From Cryptomeria japonica (taxonomy: Eukaryota > Streptophyta > Pinopsida > Cupressales > Cupressaceae), in NCBI RefSeq assembly GCF_030272615.1, contig NC_081411.1, forward strand, positions 46,102,517-46,166,516: a stretch of 64,000 nucleotides of DNA. Reading direction: 5' to 3'. Under the pieces are notes generated by a model. It made no database searches. It was not told the DNA's origin and saw nothing but the letters and a program-made list of their open reading frames with translations. The position numbers and the translations under genes are program-made. Position 1 is the first letter of the stretch; each line of letters opens with the position of its first letter. Shown in pieces: positions 31,637-44,100 of this stretch.

Positions 31637-34247
31637 TGTTAGACACAATGTGCCACTTAGAGGGGGTGAATCGGTGGTAATTAATTTCTTTTTCCTTAAA
31701 CTCCTAAGTATATGTATTGATTAACATACTAAAGCTAAGATAACCTATGCATATGTTAAGGAGAGAATACTCAAAGAAATCACACACAAAGAGAAATAAC
31801 ATAACACCAACATAGATGATGAAAACCCAAGATGGGAAAAAACTCGATGAGAAATGCTACTAGAATCTACTGCTCCAATCTAGTCTCACATTCAATCCCT
31901 GATTATAATGTTTAGGGCACCAACCCGAGGAGAACCAACCCTTGATTTAGGGCACCAACCCAAGGAGCACCAAACCTTGATTTAGGGAACCAACCCATGG
32001 AGCACCAACCCCTAATTTAGGGCACCAACCCAAGGAGCATCAAACCCTAATTTAGGGAAGCAACCCATGGAGCACCAACCCCTGATTTAGGGCACCAACC
32101 CAAGGAGATACATCCCCTACACCGAGCTCCAACTTAGTGGTCTTCAATAAACAAAAAGTAATAGCCATATTAAAAATGAACTTTGTAACTCTTCTTTCTC
32201 TCTACTAGATCTTCTATCCATTCTACTGCTAGTTCTCTGCTCACCCACTCACTGATGTAGCCTCATCTCCCACTGCAACTTTACTAGTTCAACCTCTTCT
32301 TCTTCTTTGTCGGTTCTCTCTTTTCTCATTCTACTCTCTATTGGTTCTACACTCTACTGGTTTTTCTCTCTGTCGGTTCTCTCTTCTGTTAGCTACTCTG
32401 CTGCTCTCACCAGTATTACACTATGCCAGTTCTCTCTAGTCTTCTGCAACTCTTTTGTGTCGGTATGGTCACTGTTGGTTCTCTACTCTATTAGACTCAA
32501 TGGCTAACTGCCAGTAGCCTCACCAATGTGGGTTGAATAGTTCAACCCTTTTCTTCCTCACACTCAGTCTCTTCATCTTCTCTTGGTGAGCACTTAGCTG
32601 ATTTCACTTCTTCACCAACAATACTTTGTCATCTAGCAACAATCTTCATTGATTTTGGCTTGCATATTTATAAACTACTTTTCCTACTAAAATCCAATTC
32701 AAATTTCAAGTGGTTAGGGTTTCCTCATCTTCCTCAAGGCAAACCAAATCCAATTAGATCTCATCTGATTTGATTGCCTAGATTGATGAAATATAAATCA
32801 TCAATCAATTCCACCATTATCGTTCCTTCCTGATCATGCCTTCTATTTTTAGCAACCTACATTTAACCTGTCAGTGGATATCTTGGTTGATCACCAAGAT
32901 TGGTTTCGTGGTTCCCTTTACCTGCCTCGATCTAGTCAAATAATCTGTGATAGATCTTTGTTGTCTGCTTGACCTTGAGCTGCAAACCTCTGTTGTACAT
33001 CCTGTGAATCACGTAGTTGACATAAATGTCAATGTGTCACCATCTACCTCATCGCCTAACACTTCACCAAATTAACATGCCAACCTATACATGCATCCCA
33101 CTTCACCTCCACGTGGCCCCTGTGTTGGCATCCACCTTTGATGGATCATTTGTATTGGTATTGATGGGATCACCAAACAATTCCATTATCGAGTTCATCT
33201 ATCGGCTTATGAACCCCTATCGGTTAAACTCTGAACCAGTCTTTCATTACCCTTGCACCTTTCTTCTCTTCCATTGGAATACTCAATTGATCAACACACT
33301 TGCTAACCTACCTTATGTATATCTTCAACAAATGGGAATCTTCTACATTTTCACTTTGTCCACATTACTGGTGGACATGGTTTCTGGTAAACCCGTTGAT
33401 GACACCATGTCATCAACCTTAAACTATTTCCATCTGAGACATCTGCATGTCATTTGCACTATCTATTTATAGCTGCTCAACCTTGCCTTCTTCATCATTT
33501 CAACCAGTTTGTCAAGGTGACAAACCCATCACTTTTCATCTATCTTGGGAACTCATCATTCCTTATTTGTTGGTCCACTGCATAACCCTAATTTCATGCA
33601 CTTGAAGTATCTTTTTGTTTCACTAGTAGATTCGGTGTGAGCCTTCAAACACTTGCCTTTAATTCTTCTATCTTATCTCACAAAACTATGATGCACACTT
33701 TGCATAATAGGAGATAAGCTCCACTTACCAGTGGTAGTGGATCCTTATCATCTGTATCTTGTAATGCACTCATGTGGTTTCCCTTTTTGTGTAGAATATC
33801 TTCAAATAAACACATGTGATCTGATGTGGGGCACACTCATTGTCAACCATATCTTCACATGATGATTACATCATTATCCAGTGGGAGTATTGTTGTTCTG
33901 GATCCACATAGTATACCAAAGACCTGTACATCCTTCTACTCCTATGTTGATGTGATATAGGTAACATTTCACCTCTTCATCACAAACAATAACTCAACAT
34001 CTTGCTCATCCTTCTTGTACATTAGTCATAAGCTTGTCGGTTGGCAACAACTCACTATGAAAACATCCCTTACCAATTGACATTTGTCTTTACCTTACTA
34101 TTATTTTGCAACACAAGGTGATATCAAAGACATCTCATCCTATATGCATCCATGATAGTGTTGCAGATACATCTCTTTTACCAGTAGCCATCCTATACTA
34201 GTTTTCCTTATATACTGGTTGACATCAATGACAACACAATGCCAACA
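31637..34247 (-). repeat. D 5' LTR, 2.6 kb
   Basis: Left end TGTTAGACACAATG, right end ...aatgccaaca. The block cttagagggggtgaatc near the left end matches the conserved G-rich block of B, C, I and J. At 2,611 bp it is more than twice the other copia LTRs here. It contains a 35-bp tandem array (31,911-32,120) and a CT-rich stretch (about 32,190-32,500). A 148-codon open frame inside it (33,026-33,472, plus) has no motif and is taken as chance. Confidence 0.85.
31911..32120. repeat. 35-bp tandem repeat, six copies, in D LTR
   Basis: Six units of 35 bp starting tttaggg and containing caccaaccc and aggagcacc. Neighbouring units alternate between two variants (ggcaccaacccaagg and ggaaccaacccatgg), so a 70-bp higher-order unit is visible. 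The variants suggest stepwise duplication of a dimer. Confidence 0.9.
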
Positions 34248-35312
34248 ACCTTGTTTTAGGGTTTTCGCATCCTTTTAGCATTTCTTCTATGTTGCACACT
34301 TGATCTTTATTATTTGTCGATATTTGGTCATTCTTTTGTGTTTCTTTCATTTATCGCATTTTCAATTAGGTCTTGTGAACATTATCATTATCAATTGTAA
34401 TCTTTGATCTTTATCAATATTATCATGTTAATTGGACATTGTCAACCCTTCTCAATGTCGAATTAGGGTTTTGTCATAATCAATCATCAATTTGTCAATC
34501 TCTTATCAATTTGCGACTGATTTATCATTGGTCTTTGGTCATTCGACCTTCATCAAGTTGACCTTTTATCAATCTTTAATCGATTTGTCATCGATCTCAA
34601 TCAATCATCATTTCTTGTCAATATTGGATCGATTAGTCATTGGTCCTCATCAATTGGCATCTATCAATTTTATCATTGATCTTTACCAATCAACATCAAC
34701 ACTTTATCAATTATCCAATTTTCATCATTAAATCATGATCAAATCGACCCTATATCAATTATGTTTTGTCATCACCTAATTATTGTCCTTGCATTTCTAA
34801 TTCATCTCCTAGGATTCTGTGATTTAATCATTTAATCTTATTTATCATTTTCCATCTAGGTTAAATAATTTATTCATTTATCCTAATTCTTCTTGTCATA
34901 ATTAAATATTTCTTTACTTGGGTAATTAATTCCCCCAATTTTATGAATTAACTAATGCATGAAAACTTATTAATTAATTCACCTAATTTACTAATTTCCT
35001 AATTTCTAATTTCATCACTTTCTAATTTCCTAATGTCCAATTCATCATTTCCACCTAATTTCCTAATTACTAAATCCTAATTTTGAATGCATTATCTCTC
35101 TCAAGTGGCTCCTATTTTTGTGTTTTAATTTGGAAGCATGTTTCCTTATTCGTCATGAGTTTGGATATGGCATCTTGTCCTAACATTAGATTTGATGACT
35201 ATTCTTATCCTCTTGCATGGAAAGTGTGCAATGTCATTTATTTCAAAATCTGATTTTTCCCATTTTTTAATCCAATTGCATCTTATATCGATTTCTTGCT
35301 AATTGTGCTTAA
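34248..35312 (+). repeat. LTR fragment (G2 family), plus orientation
   Basis: The sequence is the reverse complement of about 50,082-51,124, the 5' LTR of G2: both share ggttttcgcatcc, a series of atcaat/ttgtca phrases and catgcaagaggataaga (on one strand or the other). It starts mid-LTR because D is inserted here (first five bases acctt should be one copy of D's duplication). Homology stops near 35,312. It could be the 5' LTR of the plus-strand remnant E. Confidence 0.75.
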
Positions 35313-36135
35313 AGGAAAATTATGTTGTCTAGTTTCAGGGAATGGAGTACCCCATCTAAGACAGGACACAGTCTAGTTTTGAGTATACCACACCCTACAT
35401 AAGACCCATGATAATGTTGATATTGCTAATTGATAGGACAAGTTCGATCAATTTGAACGCTTGATTGGTTGAACAAATCATCTGTTAATGCATTATTTTC
35501 TAAGCACAATGTTTAATGTGTGATCTGTTTGATGTCTACGTAGATGTCTATCTATGTACAAAAGGGACAGTTTATTTGTCAAATGAAACAAAAGTGTTTG
35601 TTTTTGGATTTTTCATGTTTTAATACTTTTAGGGTTTTTGAATGTTTATTTATTTTTGCTTTTGTTGGGACATTTTACAATTTTTTGTAATTATTTTAGG
35701 ACATTTTTTTATTTTTAGTGATTTTTTCAGGACATTTTATGAATGTTTTGGGGATTTTTTCAAATCATTTTTCAAATTTTTTATTGATTTTTTCGGCACT
35801 TTATTTGATTTTTATGGATTTTTTCAAGACTTTAAAGATAACTCTGTCAATTGATCATGACAAGGCATTTGCCCACAAGTGAGGTCCAGAATATATACAA
35901 TGATCATGAGATCAAACATATGCACAAGGATTGGTAATCGATCGAGAAAGACATTGATGGTGACCAATCACAAGCCTGGAGAAGGACACTAGGTCAAATC
36001 AAAATGGATGGGTATGACAAAACTTTATGCTATGTATACAGGGAATCATGATAGATGGTGGAGTGATGACCTTGCTACACATGGTGCTTGTTTGAGAGGT
36101 TTTCATGATCAGATTAAAGAATTGCTAAAAGAAAC
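35313..36135. other. Unassigned sequence between LTR fragment and G2
   Basis: No G2 3' LTR is found where one should start. The stretch has a T-rich low-complexity block (35,590-35,830, repeated gattttttca/ggacatttt phrases) and then non-coding sequence. No gene or motif is recognised. Confidence 0.4.
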
Positions 36136-37480
36136 CTATGTATAATACTTTTGGAGGTGCATGTTGTTCACATGATCTGATAGTGGTTCTCCCTTTCGGG
36201 TTGCAAGCTAATAATCATCTGAACCATATGTTGTAGTTATGATGAAAGGGCCAACCCAATTAGGTTCAAATTTTTCTTTGATGATCTCAATAGATTGTGA
36301 ATTCTTAGAGTTGGCTTTTAGGACCAATTATCCTAGTTTGAAGTGTCACCCTTTGATTTCTTATTATAGATGTAACGAAGATGGTTTTGATATGCTTGCA
36401 AATGTGTCAAAGTTGTCTAATGCCTTTCATCTTGCAACTCATGTTGATGCAACATAGAAACTCTATATGCTTGATCATCTATCAGGTGTTGTAAAGGGAC
36501 TTGAAGGGATGGAATCTTGACCTCTAAAGATAAGAAGGCTTCTGCACCATACACCAGAGAGTAAGGTGTTGTGTCGGCAGGGGTGTGGATATAAGTGCTA
36601 TAGGCCCATAAAGGTGGATTTAATTGCACATGCCAATCTCAACCAACGTCATTGACAACCTTTTTGAATATCTTGATAATGGTTTTATTGGATGCCTTAG
36701 CTTGGCCATTACTTTGTCAATGATATGGGGTTGAGAAGCGATGTTGAATGTGAAACTTCTCACAGAGTTCACAGACATCTTTATTTTTAAATGGACGGCC
36801 ATTATCTATGACTATCGCAATAGGAACTCCATATTGTCATATAATATAATTCAGAATGAACTTAGAAATTTGTGCACCAATGGTATAGGTCATGGGTATA
36901 GCCTTAATCCATTTTGTAAAGTATTTTGTGGCTATTATGATATAAATATGTCTATTTGTTGATGTCAGGTGGATCTTTCCAATGAGATCAAGCCCCCATT
37001 AAGGAAAGAGCCATGTAGATATGACAGGTTCAAGTTCTTATGCTAGAGCGTGAATATAATCGCTATGCGTCTGGCATTTGTAACACTTCTTAGCAAAGTT
37101 ATGGGCCTCTTTCTCCATTGTCATCCAACAATATCCATCTTGGGCCAACATTTTAGCTAGGGTAAGATCATTAAAATGGCCCCCACATATACCATTGTGA
37201 ACTTCATCTAAAGTCATTTGTACATCGTTAGAATCTAGGAACCTCAGGAGGGTTTGGTGAAAGGATCGACATTAGAGGGTATCATTGATGATGGCATATT
37301 TGGCAGATTGTCTAATAAAGGCTCGTTGTTGGTGGGTAGAAAGGTCTGGAGGTATGGTTTGGGATTTTAGATATTCATAGATTTCTTTGTATCATGGGGA
37401 ATTATGACCAACAAGGACACACACCAGATCTGATGTTATAATTTCAAAAGGTGGGACCAACCACTACTCTACCAGAAATT
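36136..37480 (-). pseudogene. G2 integrase
   Basis: Read on the minus strand: a zinc-binding region with a C-x2-C pair (HNFAKKCYKCQTHSDYI, about 37,110-37,060), the first catalytic aspartate region near 36,990 (WGLDLIGKI) followed by YFTKWIKAIPM, the second aspartate in DNGRPFKNKD (about 36,790), then STPYH and NGQAKASNK near the glutamate region, in which the expected glutamate is not clear. The C-terminal block TPYSLVYGAEAFLSLEV is at about 36,580, and the terminal KFEPNWVGPFII ... NMHLQKYYT ends at the stop. It is interrupted by numerous stops. Integrase would join the cDNA to target DNA. Confidence 0.85.
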
Positions 37481-38487
37481 CACATTTGTCCATATTTTGA
37501 GGCATATCCAACATAGAGGCAGTAGTCACCATAGCATCTGTCGATTTGTTCTAAAGGCAAGGGACTTCATTAATTTGGATAATAGTGAATTTTATCTTGA
37601 AATGTTCTACCATGTACTTGTAAGGGATAAGCTTTTCATCTTTTGTTTCATAGTCATCATTTACTTGGTGGATGACTAACTGAGAATATCCATAGACCTG
37701 CAAATGTGTAATATACCATTGAATTTCTATTTGAGTCCAGTAACCAAAGCATCATATTCTGTGATATTATTGCTATCATCAAAAGTTGTCTGGTAGGATT
37801 ATGGAATAGAATCCCCTTGAGGGGTTACAAATAAGATACCTACCCCTACGCCAAATCTGGTGTGGGATCCATCATAATATAATTGCCATTCATTTGAAGA
37901 TGTGATAGCAAAGACTGATTCATCAGGAAAATCAGTCTACATTGGATGATCATCTTGGATAGGTGAATATGCGAGTTGATAAACTATGGCTTGTCCTTTT
38001 ATTGCTTTTCTTTGAGTGTATTCAATATCATACTTGCTTCAATCATGACCCATTTTGCTAATCAGCCTATCAAAGCTGCTTTGCTAAGAAAATAATTCAA
38101 TGGATCAATCTTGGATACCAACAAGGTCTTATGATATAGCATATAATGTCAGAGCTTTTGAGTTGCAAATAGCACTTCCATGCATGCTCACTCAATGGTA
38201 GAATACGTTAATTCATAGCCCACTAATATTCGAATAATATAATAAATAGCCCGCTCTTTTCCTTGTTCATTTTCTTGGGCCAAAAGAGCTCCCACTATTG
38301 TATCTATTGCAAAGATATACAAAATCAAGGGTTTTCCATCTATGGGAGGCATTAAAATAGGTAGTGATAGAAGATAATATTTTAAAGCTTGGAATTCCTA
38401 TTGACATTAATTGTTCCATTTAAAAACTACCCCTTTGTGCAACAAATGTTAGAAGGGATGACACTCGTCTGCCAATTGAGCTATGAA
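37481..38487 (-). pseudogene. G2 RNase H region
   Basis: The position between RT and integrase, with discontinuous frames, is that of the RNase H domain plus linker. Individual motifs are degraded and split among frames, so the assignment rests mainly on position and on E's equivalent, where the FDGSYT and KYEALI motifs are clear. Confidence 0.55.
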
Positions 38488-39275
38488 TCACTGGATTGAT
38501 TGTAACTTTCTCTGAAGGCTTCTTAGTTGACAAATATTGGTAGGATGAGGAATATCTAGGATGTCTTTGACTTTTGTAGGGTCAAATTCAAAACCTCTTC
38601 GAGAAACAATATATCTTAATAGTTTTCTGGCTGTTACCCCAAAGACACACTTCTTCAGGTTGAGTCTAATCTTGTATTCCTCCATCTGATCAAAGATTGG
38701 GCCTAAAATAGCCAGATGACTATCTCTAGTAACTAATTTCCACAACAATTCATCCACATAGTCCTCCATAATTGTATGCATGTAGTCATGAAAAATTGTT
38801 TTCATGGCTCTTTGATATGTTGCTCCTGCATTTTTGAGGCCAAATGGCATTACATTCCATTAGGTTCCCCAAGCACATGTAAAGGCAGGCTTATGTTGTT
38901 TTCAAGAGCTATTAGGATCTAATTATACCTAGAGAAGCCATCCACCAATGACAACATCTCATATCCAATAGTCATAACCACTATGATATCAATATTTGGC
39001 AAATGAAAGTCATCTTTAGGGCATGCTTTGTGTAAGTCTCTAAAATCTGTGCAAAGTTTGATGCCCCTAGTTTCTTTGCTAACTGACACTAAGTTGGAGA
39101 TCCACTCTACATAATCAATTGGTCTAATAAAGCTCACATCCAAAAATTCCTTGAGTTTGCCTTTGACTAGTATGGTCACTTGCGAATGCATTTTTCTTAG
39201 TTTTTGTTTGATGGGCTTGGCACCTGGTTTCAGTGGTAGATGATGAAGGACTAGTTTTAGATCTAGGTTAGGCAT
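38488..39275 (-). pseudogene. G2 reverse transcriptase
   Basis: The first half (39,275-38,919) has LPLKPGAKPIKQKLRKMH, FIRPIDYVEWISNLVSVSK, LCTDFRDLHKACPKDDFHLP and LVDGFSRYN. After a gap of stops the second half (38,850-38,488) starts MPFGLKNAGATYQRAM. Its active-site box reads YVDE where the family has YVDD, so the second aspartate is lost. It then continues LRYIVSRRGFEFDPTK. Domain order and spacing are normal for gypsy RT, but the copy cannot be active. Confidence 0.92.
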
Positions 39276-40785
39276 GTCTATGTAATACCATGCAAAATTG
39301 ATCTCCTTCTCAAGGAAAAAGTTGATAAATTTTATTCTTTCTTATTGTGATAACGAAGCAACACAATGAATGACCTTGGGATTGTCAAGTGTACCCAAAT
39401 TTACCTACTCAGTCATTCCCACAAGCAATGTTGATTTGTCCTTACCTGACGGGGTTATTGCTAATCTTCCATCATTGGGCACATCAGAGAGGTTTTCACT
39501 AGCAAGTACATCCTTTGTTTTTACTTTTTTGTGGCAAGGGGCACCTTGCAATTTTTACCCAGAGACCTATTCTTTTGAATTTTTTTCCTTTTTTTTTTTT
39601 TTTGAATTTTGTGAATGGAAGATGGAGTTGACTCCCCAAAATATGTTGTGGAATCTAAATCAATAGTAAATTTAGCTATGTGATCACCTTGTGGTATTCC
39701 TTCTCTAAGCTCAAGGAATCCTTCTATTGCCTCATCATTTTAAAAGAAATCTAACTGAAGTGGTCCTTGCTAGTCACATTTGATAAGTTGTGGGTATACA
39801 AGGGAATTTCATCATCATTTTCAGTAAAGGTTTGGATTGAGATAGCAAAGATATGAATATTAGTGGTATCACTATCTGAGCTACTTGTGTTAGATTTAGT
39901 GGTAGCATTCCAAAATGATTCTATCCAAGCTTTAGGACATGTTTTGACAAGAGGAGGACTTTCATGTTTGTCTTCCATAGGCAAAGCGTCAGGGTCAATG
40001 AAGACATTATCAAGGGCATACGAGCTGGAAGAATAAGAGTCACACTCCCATTCATTTGAGTCATTTTCAGGATGGGTGTCCTTGGGTGTATTTTCATCAT
40101 CAGAATCACGCCCTTTTTCACATGTAGTCACTTTGGTAGATGAGGTTCCAATTCGCAATGGTACAAAACATAAACCTAAAGTTTTATGTTTCATCTCATG
40201 GATGATAGGCTCTAATCTTCCTTTTTTTTCAGATCCCAAACCATTGCATTGATTATATCTCTTCTTATATATTATGGTAAATCCTTTTCCATATTGTTCT
40301 ACTAGAAATTTGATAGGTAAAGTGTCTGTTGTATCTACTTCATCTTTATAGTGCCATCCTAATATGTCATCATCCAGAGTTTCTTTATTCAGTTCACCCC
40401 ATGTTGTAAATATGGTGGAAGGTTGATATTGGATGACTATTTTGGATTCATTTTGCAATAAATGTGGTTTTCCCTATGATTTTTGTGACAAAGGAAGCTT
40501 GACAATAAGGAATGTTTGGGACATTTAATACTCTTCATAGCCTTGATCTTGTATTTTCATCTAACCTTTGACAGATTCTAACAATGTATTGGGATTCACA
40601 TAATAAGGCAAGGATGCCTCACTATTTACTAGCACTTATTTTTGCAGAGCATCCTTAAGGTTAGCAAAAAATTGAAATGGATTAGAATCTCCAGGAATTT
40701 TTATCTCGATTCCATTGTATGAAAATTTCAAACATTGGTGATAGATCGAAGCAACTACTTTCATTGCATAAATCCATGGATGGCC
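39276..40785 (-). pseudogene. G2 protease-RT linker
   Basis: A frame of about 235 codons (40,458-39,751) remains open: acidic, S/D/E-rich in the middle (DSNEWECDSYSSSSYALD), with no catalytic motif. Tat-like gypsy elements often have a long, weakly conserved linker between protease and RT, and I read this as that linker. A homopolymer-rich tract (about 39,588-39,603) lies downstream. Confidence 0.65.
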
Positions 40786-41046
40786 TCAGATCATATTGTA
40801 ATGGAGATCCAAATCTAGCACTTGTAGCAAAGTGTTCTCTATTGTTGGACCTAATTTGATAGGCAAAACAATCACTCCTTTAGATGGGCATTCAATATCA
40901 TCATAGGATTTTATTATTATCTTCCTTGAAGGATCTATATCATTTTCAGAGTAACCAAGGCCAATTATGACTCTCATACTACATATATTTAGGCCTGCTC
41001 CACCGTCTATTAGAACTTGTCTGATTTTGCAATTATGGACAAACAC
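40786..41046 (-). pseudogene. G2 protease
   Basis: Retropepsin-like domain with the active-site block RQVLIDGGAGLNICS (D-G-G where D-S/T-G is canonical), followed by a hydrophobic strand pattern (GVIVLPIKLGP) and the C-terminal LDLHYNMI-x-GHPWI (one stop) typical of Tat-like elements. The frame is open for 86 codons. The protease would cleave the polyprotein. Confidence 0.85.
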
Positions 41047-41491
41047 TTAAAGATGGAGGGGATCACTATAATGGGTTTTATCGCAAGGTATATCTTTGTC
41101 TAAAAAGGCAACATGTCAGGAGGTCGCAAGGTATCCTATCCTAGCTTGAAACTAGTCAACATCAATATCAGCAGGTATCGTTGACTTTGTCAGGGCTTTG
41201 TCTAAGACAATGCCATGCATGGGAGACATTTTTAACAACTCAAGGATTGAAATTAGTGTAGGTTTTTCCCAAATGGTCAAGGAGATTGTACTAGCTTGTT
41301 GAGGTTAGCTTACAAGGATTGGAAGGTTCTCCTTTTAAAACTATTTTGGATTGGTGGGTGGTCACTACACATGAAAAATCTTGTTCTTTTATTCTTATGG
41401 TTGACACACACTCGTTTGATGCACTAAAAAAATTAATGACATTGTTATGACTTGCATTGGTATAATTCAGATTGCATTTTTTATTTGGATC

Positions 41492-42700
41492 TCAAGAGGA
41501 GGCTTTTCTCTTGTCATGATCAAGTAAGGGATTCTTGAAAATTGTATGATCAACATTAGAAGTTCCAATTGATGAATCTACATCAATCACACCCCGATCA
41601 ATAAAATCTTGAATAAGGTGTTTTAAATGAAAACATGAGACAATTTTATGTGCCTTAGATCTATCATATTCACAATATGCATTATCATTCCACCAATGGG
41701 GTTTTACTAGTGGATCCTCTTTTATATCCAACAACTTAATGAAATTATCCTTAATAAACTGTTTCATTACCGATTCAATAGGCTCTCCCAATGGTGTAAA
41801 TTAATGGGGAGGCTCGTCTCTTGATATGAAAGGTCTACATTGCTAATCTTGTTGTTGTTGATTACGTTATTGATTTTGTGGTTCTTGGATAACATTACTT
41901 GTTTGATTTTGCGAGTGTTGATTCTTTTGGAAAGTTGGATCATTCAAAGAACTTGGTCCTCCTATAACAAACTTAGGTTTACTAGTGCTTACAGTTCTTG
42001 TGTCAACTACACCATCATTAGTGACATTCTGGTTTTTGGACCAAAACTTATTCCTATCACCCAAGTTGGTGGGATTGTTGTTGTCCTTGTTCACTTTAAT
42101 AACCCCCTTAGCAATAAGAGAATTCACAATGTCCATTCCCTTTGTAATGAGATTTGCAATAGTACTAGGACCTTTCAATTTAAGCTCATACATCATCTTT
42201 GGTATCAATTTTTGAATAGATAAATTGACTTGTTGTTCCTCTGGAATTTAGAGGGAACATCAACTAACCAGGCTTCGCCATCTTTGTAAGAAAATCATTA
42301 ATGGTTCTCCTGGCTTTTTATTTGTGTTGCATAAATTTGACATGGCTATCTCATTGTCGATGTTGAATGAGAAATGATAAATTAATTTATTGACCAATTC
42401 AGTCCAAGACTTTATATTGCTAGGCAAATGTGCATACCAATCCATAGCTTTTCTTGTGAGACTGCGCAAGAAAAGATGCATCAAATATGTCTCATCATAA
42501 GTTGCCTCAGTGTATGCAGCGTAAAAAACTCGAATATGATCTTTTGGATTACTATTTCTCTTGTATTTGTCAAAATTTGGTGCTTCAAAGTGCTTAGGAA
42601 AGGGAGGCATGTACAAACTTTTATCAAATGGATTAGGACATAAGTCTTGCTCTGTGTATAACTTCTTTGTAGTTTTCATTTGTAATGGCTCTATTTGTCA
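41492..42700 (-). pseudogene. G2 gag core
   Basis: 42,679-42,260 is the retrotransposon gag domain: FPKHFEAPNFDKYKRNSNPK, then LRSLTRKAMDWYAHLP and LVNKLIYHFSFNID, followed by RWRSLV. 42,208-41,867 and 41,791-41,492 carry the C-terminal gag region with CEYDRSKAHKIVSCFHLKH, the incomplete C-x-H-x-C-type motif typical of Tat-like gag, and IQDFIDRGVI. Frames are broken twice. It lies immediately upstream (in transcription) of the protease. Confidence 0.88.
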
Positions 42701-43586
42701 TTGCATATTTTCAATTTATTGCACCAACACATCTGATTGTGAAGGCTTTTGAGGGTCATCATTCATCCTTAGATGTCCTTGTTTTCGATATATAGTACTT
42801 CCAAATGGTTGTTGACATTCAAAAATAACTGTCTTTGGTGTCTTTGGTGTCTCTAACATATATTCATTTTGGAATTTCTCATCTTGTTGAGACACCACCA
42901 TGCTTTAGTACGGAGTATTTTGTTGTGCCCATTGAGATTGAATTTCCATCTACATCTATGGTTGATAGAATTTCATTTGTGGTTGGTAATATGCATTTGT
43001 CTATTGTTGTTGTTGTTGGGGCATTTAATAGCTTGCTTTCCTTGTTGTGCATACCGAGGCACATACTGTTGTTGATATTGATGTTGTTGACTTTGAATCA
43101 GAATTTTTTGATTTTGTGCCATTTGTTGTTCTCCTAATGTAAAACCCATTAATTTCAAAAATATTTTCTTATGTGTTTTAGGTTGTTTCACTTTTACATG
43201 CAGAATGGCACTTGCATTTACTTGTTGTGAATTTTGTCCAAATGATTATTGTTGTTGCAAGTTTGTATTTACTTGTAGTGGCACAAAAGACACTATTGTT
43301 TATTGTTGAGTATAATACCGTCATTGTGCATTACATGTTTACATATTCAACAACGTTTGTTGTGCAGTTTTAAATTGTTGCTATATTTGTTGTGGTTGTG
43401 TGCCACTATTCATTCTTTTTGTGGCCATAATTGAAGGTCCTGTCAATAAATTTTGTGTGATTTGTGAATGTGTATTTGTCTCATGTACTGAACTTAAGTG
43501 CATGTAAGAACTTTGTTGTATCATTGGATTGGTTTTGACATTAGTAATGTTTGGCATTCCAATCATGAAATGCTCTTGCATTTGTG
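42701..43586 (-). pseudogene. G2 gag N-terminal extension, part 1 (poly-Q/N)
   Basis: Read on the minus strand this is glutamine/asparagine-rich, encoded by CAA/AAC repeats (tgttgttgttg phrases on the plus strand around 43,000-43,090 and 43,230-43,400). Fragments include QSQQHQYQQQYVPRYAQQGK and NNNNNRQMH. It continues across H into 46,321-47,220. Composition resembles disordered, prion-like domains; no motif. Confidence 0.7.
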
Positions 43587-43591
43587 ATTAC

Positions 43592-44100
43592 TGTGAGATT
43601 TTGCCAAGATCTAGAGGCAATGGAAAGCACAAATAAGAGAGAACAAAATAGATGATAGGAATAAACTATATTCTATTAAGATGCAAAATATGATCAACTG
43701 GATCATTACAAGATGTTGATTGATTGCCTGTACAAACAATGTAAATGAGCTTGCTTATATAGGCAAGGGTATATGGATATGTGAGCACACGAACATGACA
43801 TGTGCCTCAATAAGAAACAAGGGTAGGTAGGAAATAGTTGTGGTAGGTAGGAGAAATAATATAATATTCCACATGAGGTGGATCACCCACCGAAGGAGGA
43901 ATTGTCACTCCACAATAAGTGGATATGATAGAGTAGTAACAAGATCAACACAATAAAAGGTGGAAATTCTCTTACACATATTATCCCAATGTGGCACAAA
44001 CACCCAAGTGTCTCATACCCAAACTACTATGAAATGCATTTCCTAAGTAAACTTAAGTAAGGTGTATAATATCCATGATGAATAATCATTTACACAAACA
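43592..44100 (-). repeat. H 3' LTR
   Basis: 509 bp; starts TGTGAGATTTTGCC, ends ...tttacacaaaca; aligns with 45,807-46,315 with scattered differences throughout. Followed by ccctcccttaagtg, the polypurine-tract complement shared with F. Confidence 0.92.

Larger units (their letters stand above)
7468..34247 (-). mobile_element. D: gag-only copia-type element, interrupted by A and G1
   Basis: D runs on the minus strand. Its parts are a left (3') LTR remnant (7,468-8,004), interior 8,005-8,292, then element A (8,293-28,525), then interior 28,526-31,636, and a right (5') LTR (31,637-34,247). The left remnant is homologous to 33,700-34,247. With A removed, the interior is only about 3.4 kb and holds a gag-like region but no recognisable protease, integrase, RT or RNase H. 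D therefore looks like a non-autonomous, gag-only element. The primer site matches initiator tRNA-Met. D lies inside an LTR related to that of G2 (homology resumes at 34,248). Confidence 0.75.

Noticed and set aside
31911..32120. CRISPR-like array
   Set aside because: The units are contiguous 35-bp tandem repeats without unique spacers, inside an LTR of a plant element.
33026..33472. 148-codon plus-strand open frame in D's LTR
   Set aside because: It lies wholly inside an LTR, has no motif, and is not preserved in the other LTR, whose corresponding part lies outside the window.
35642..35854. 70-codon F/D-rich plus-strand frame
   Set aside because: Product of T-rich low-complexity sequence (gattttttca repeats), not a protein family.
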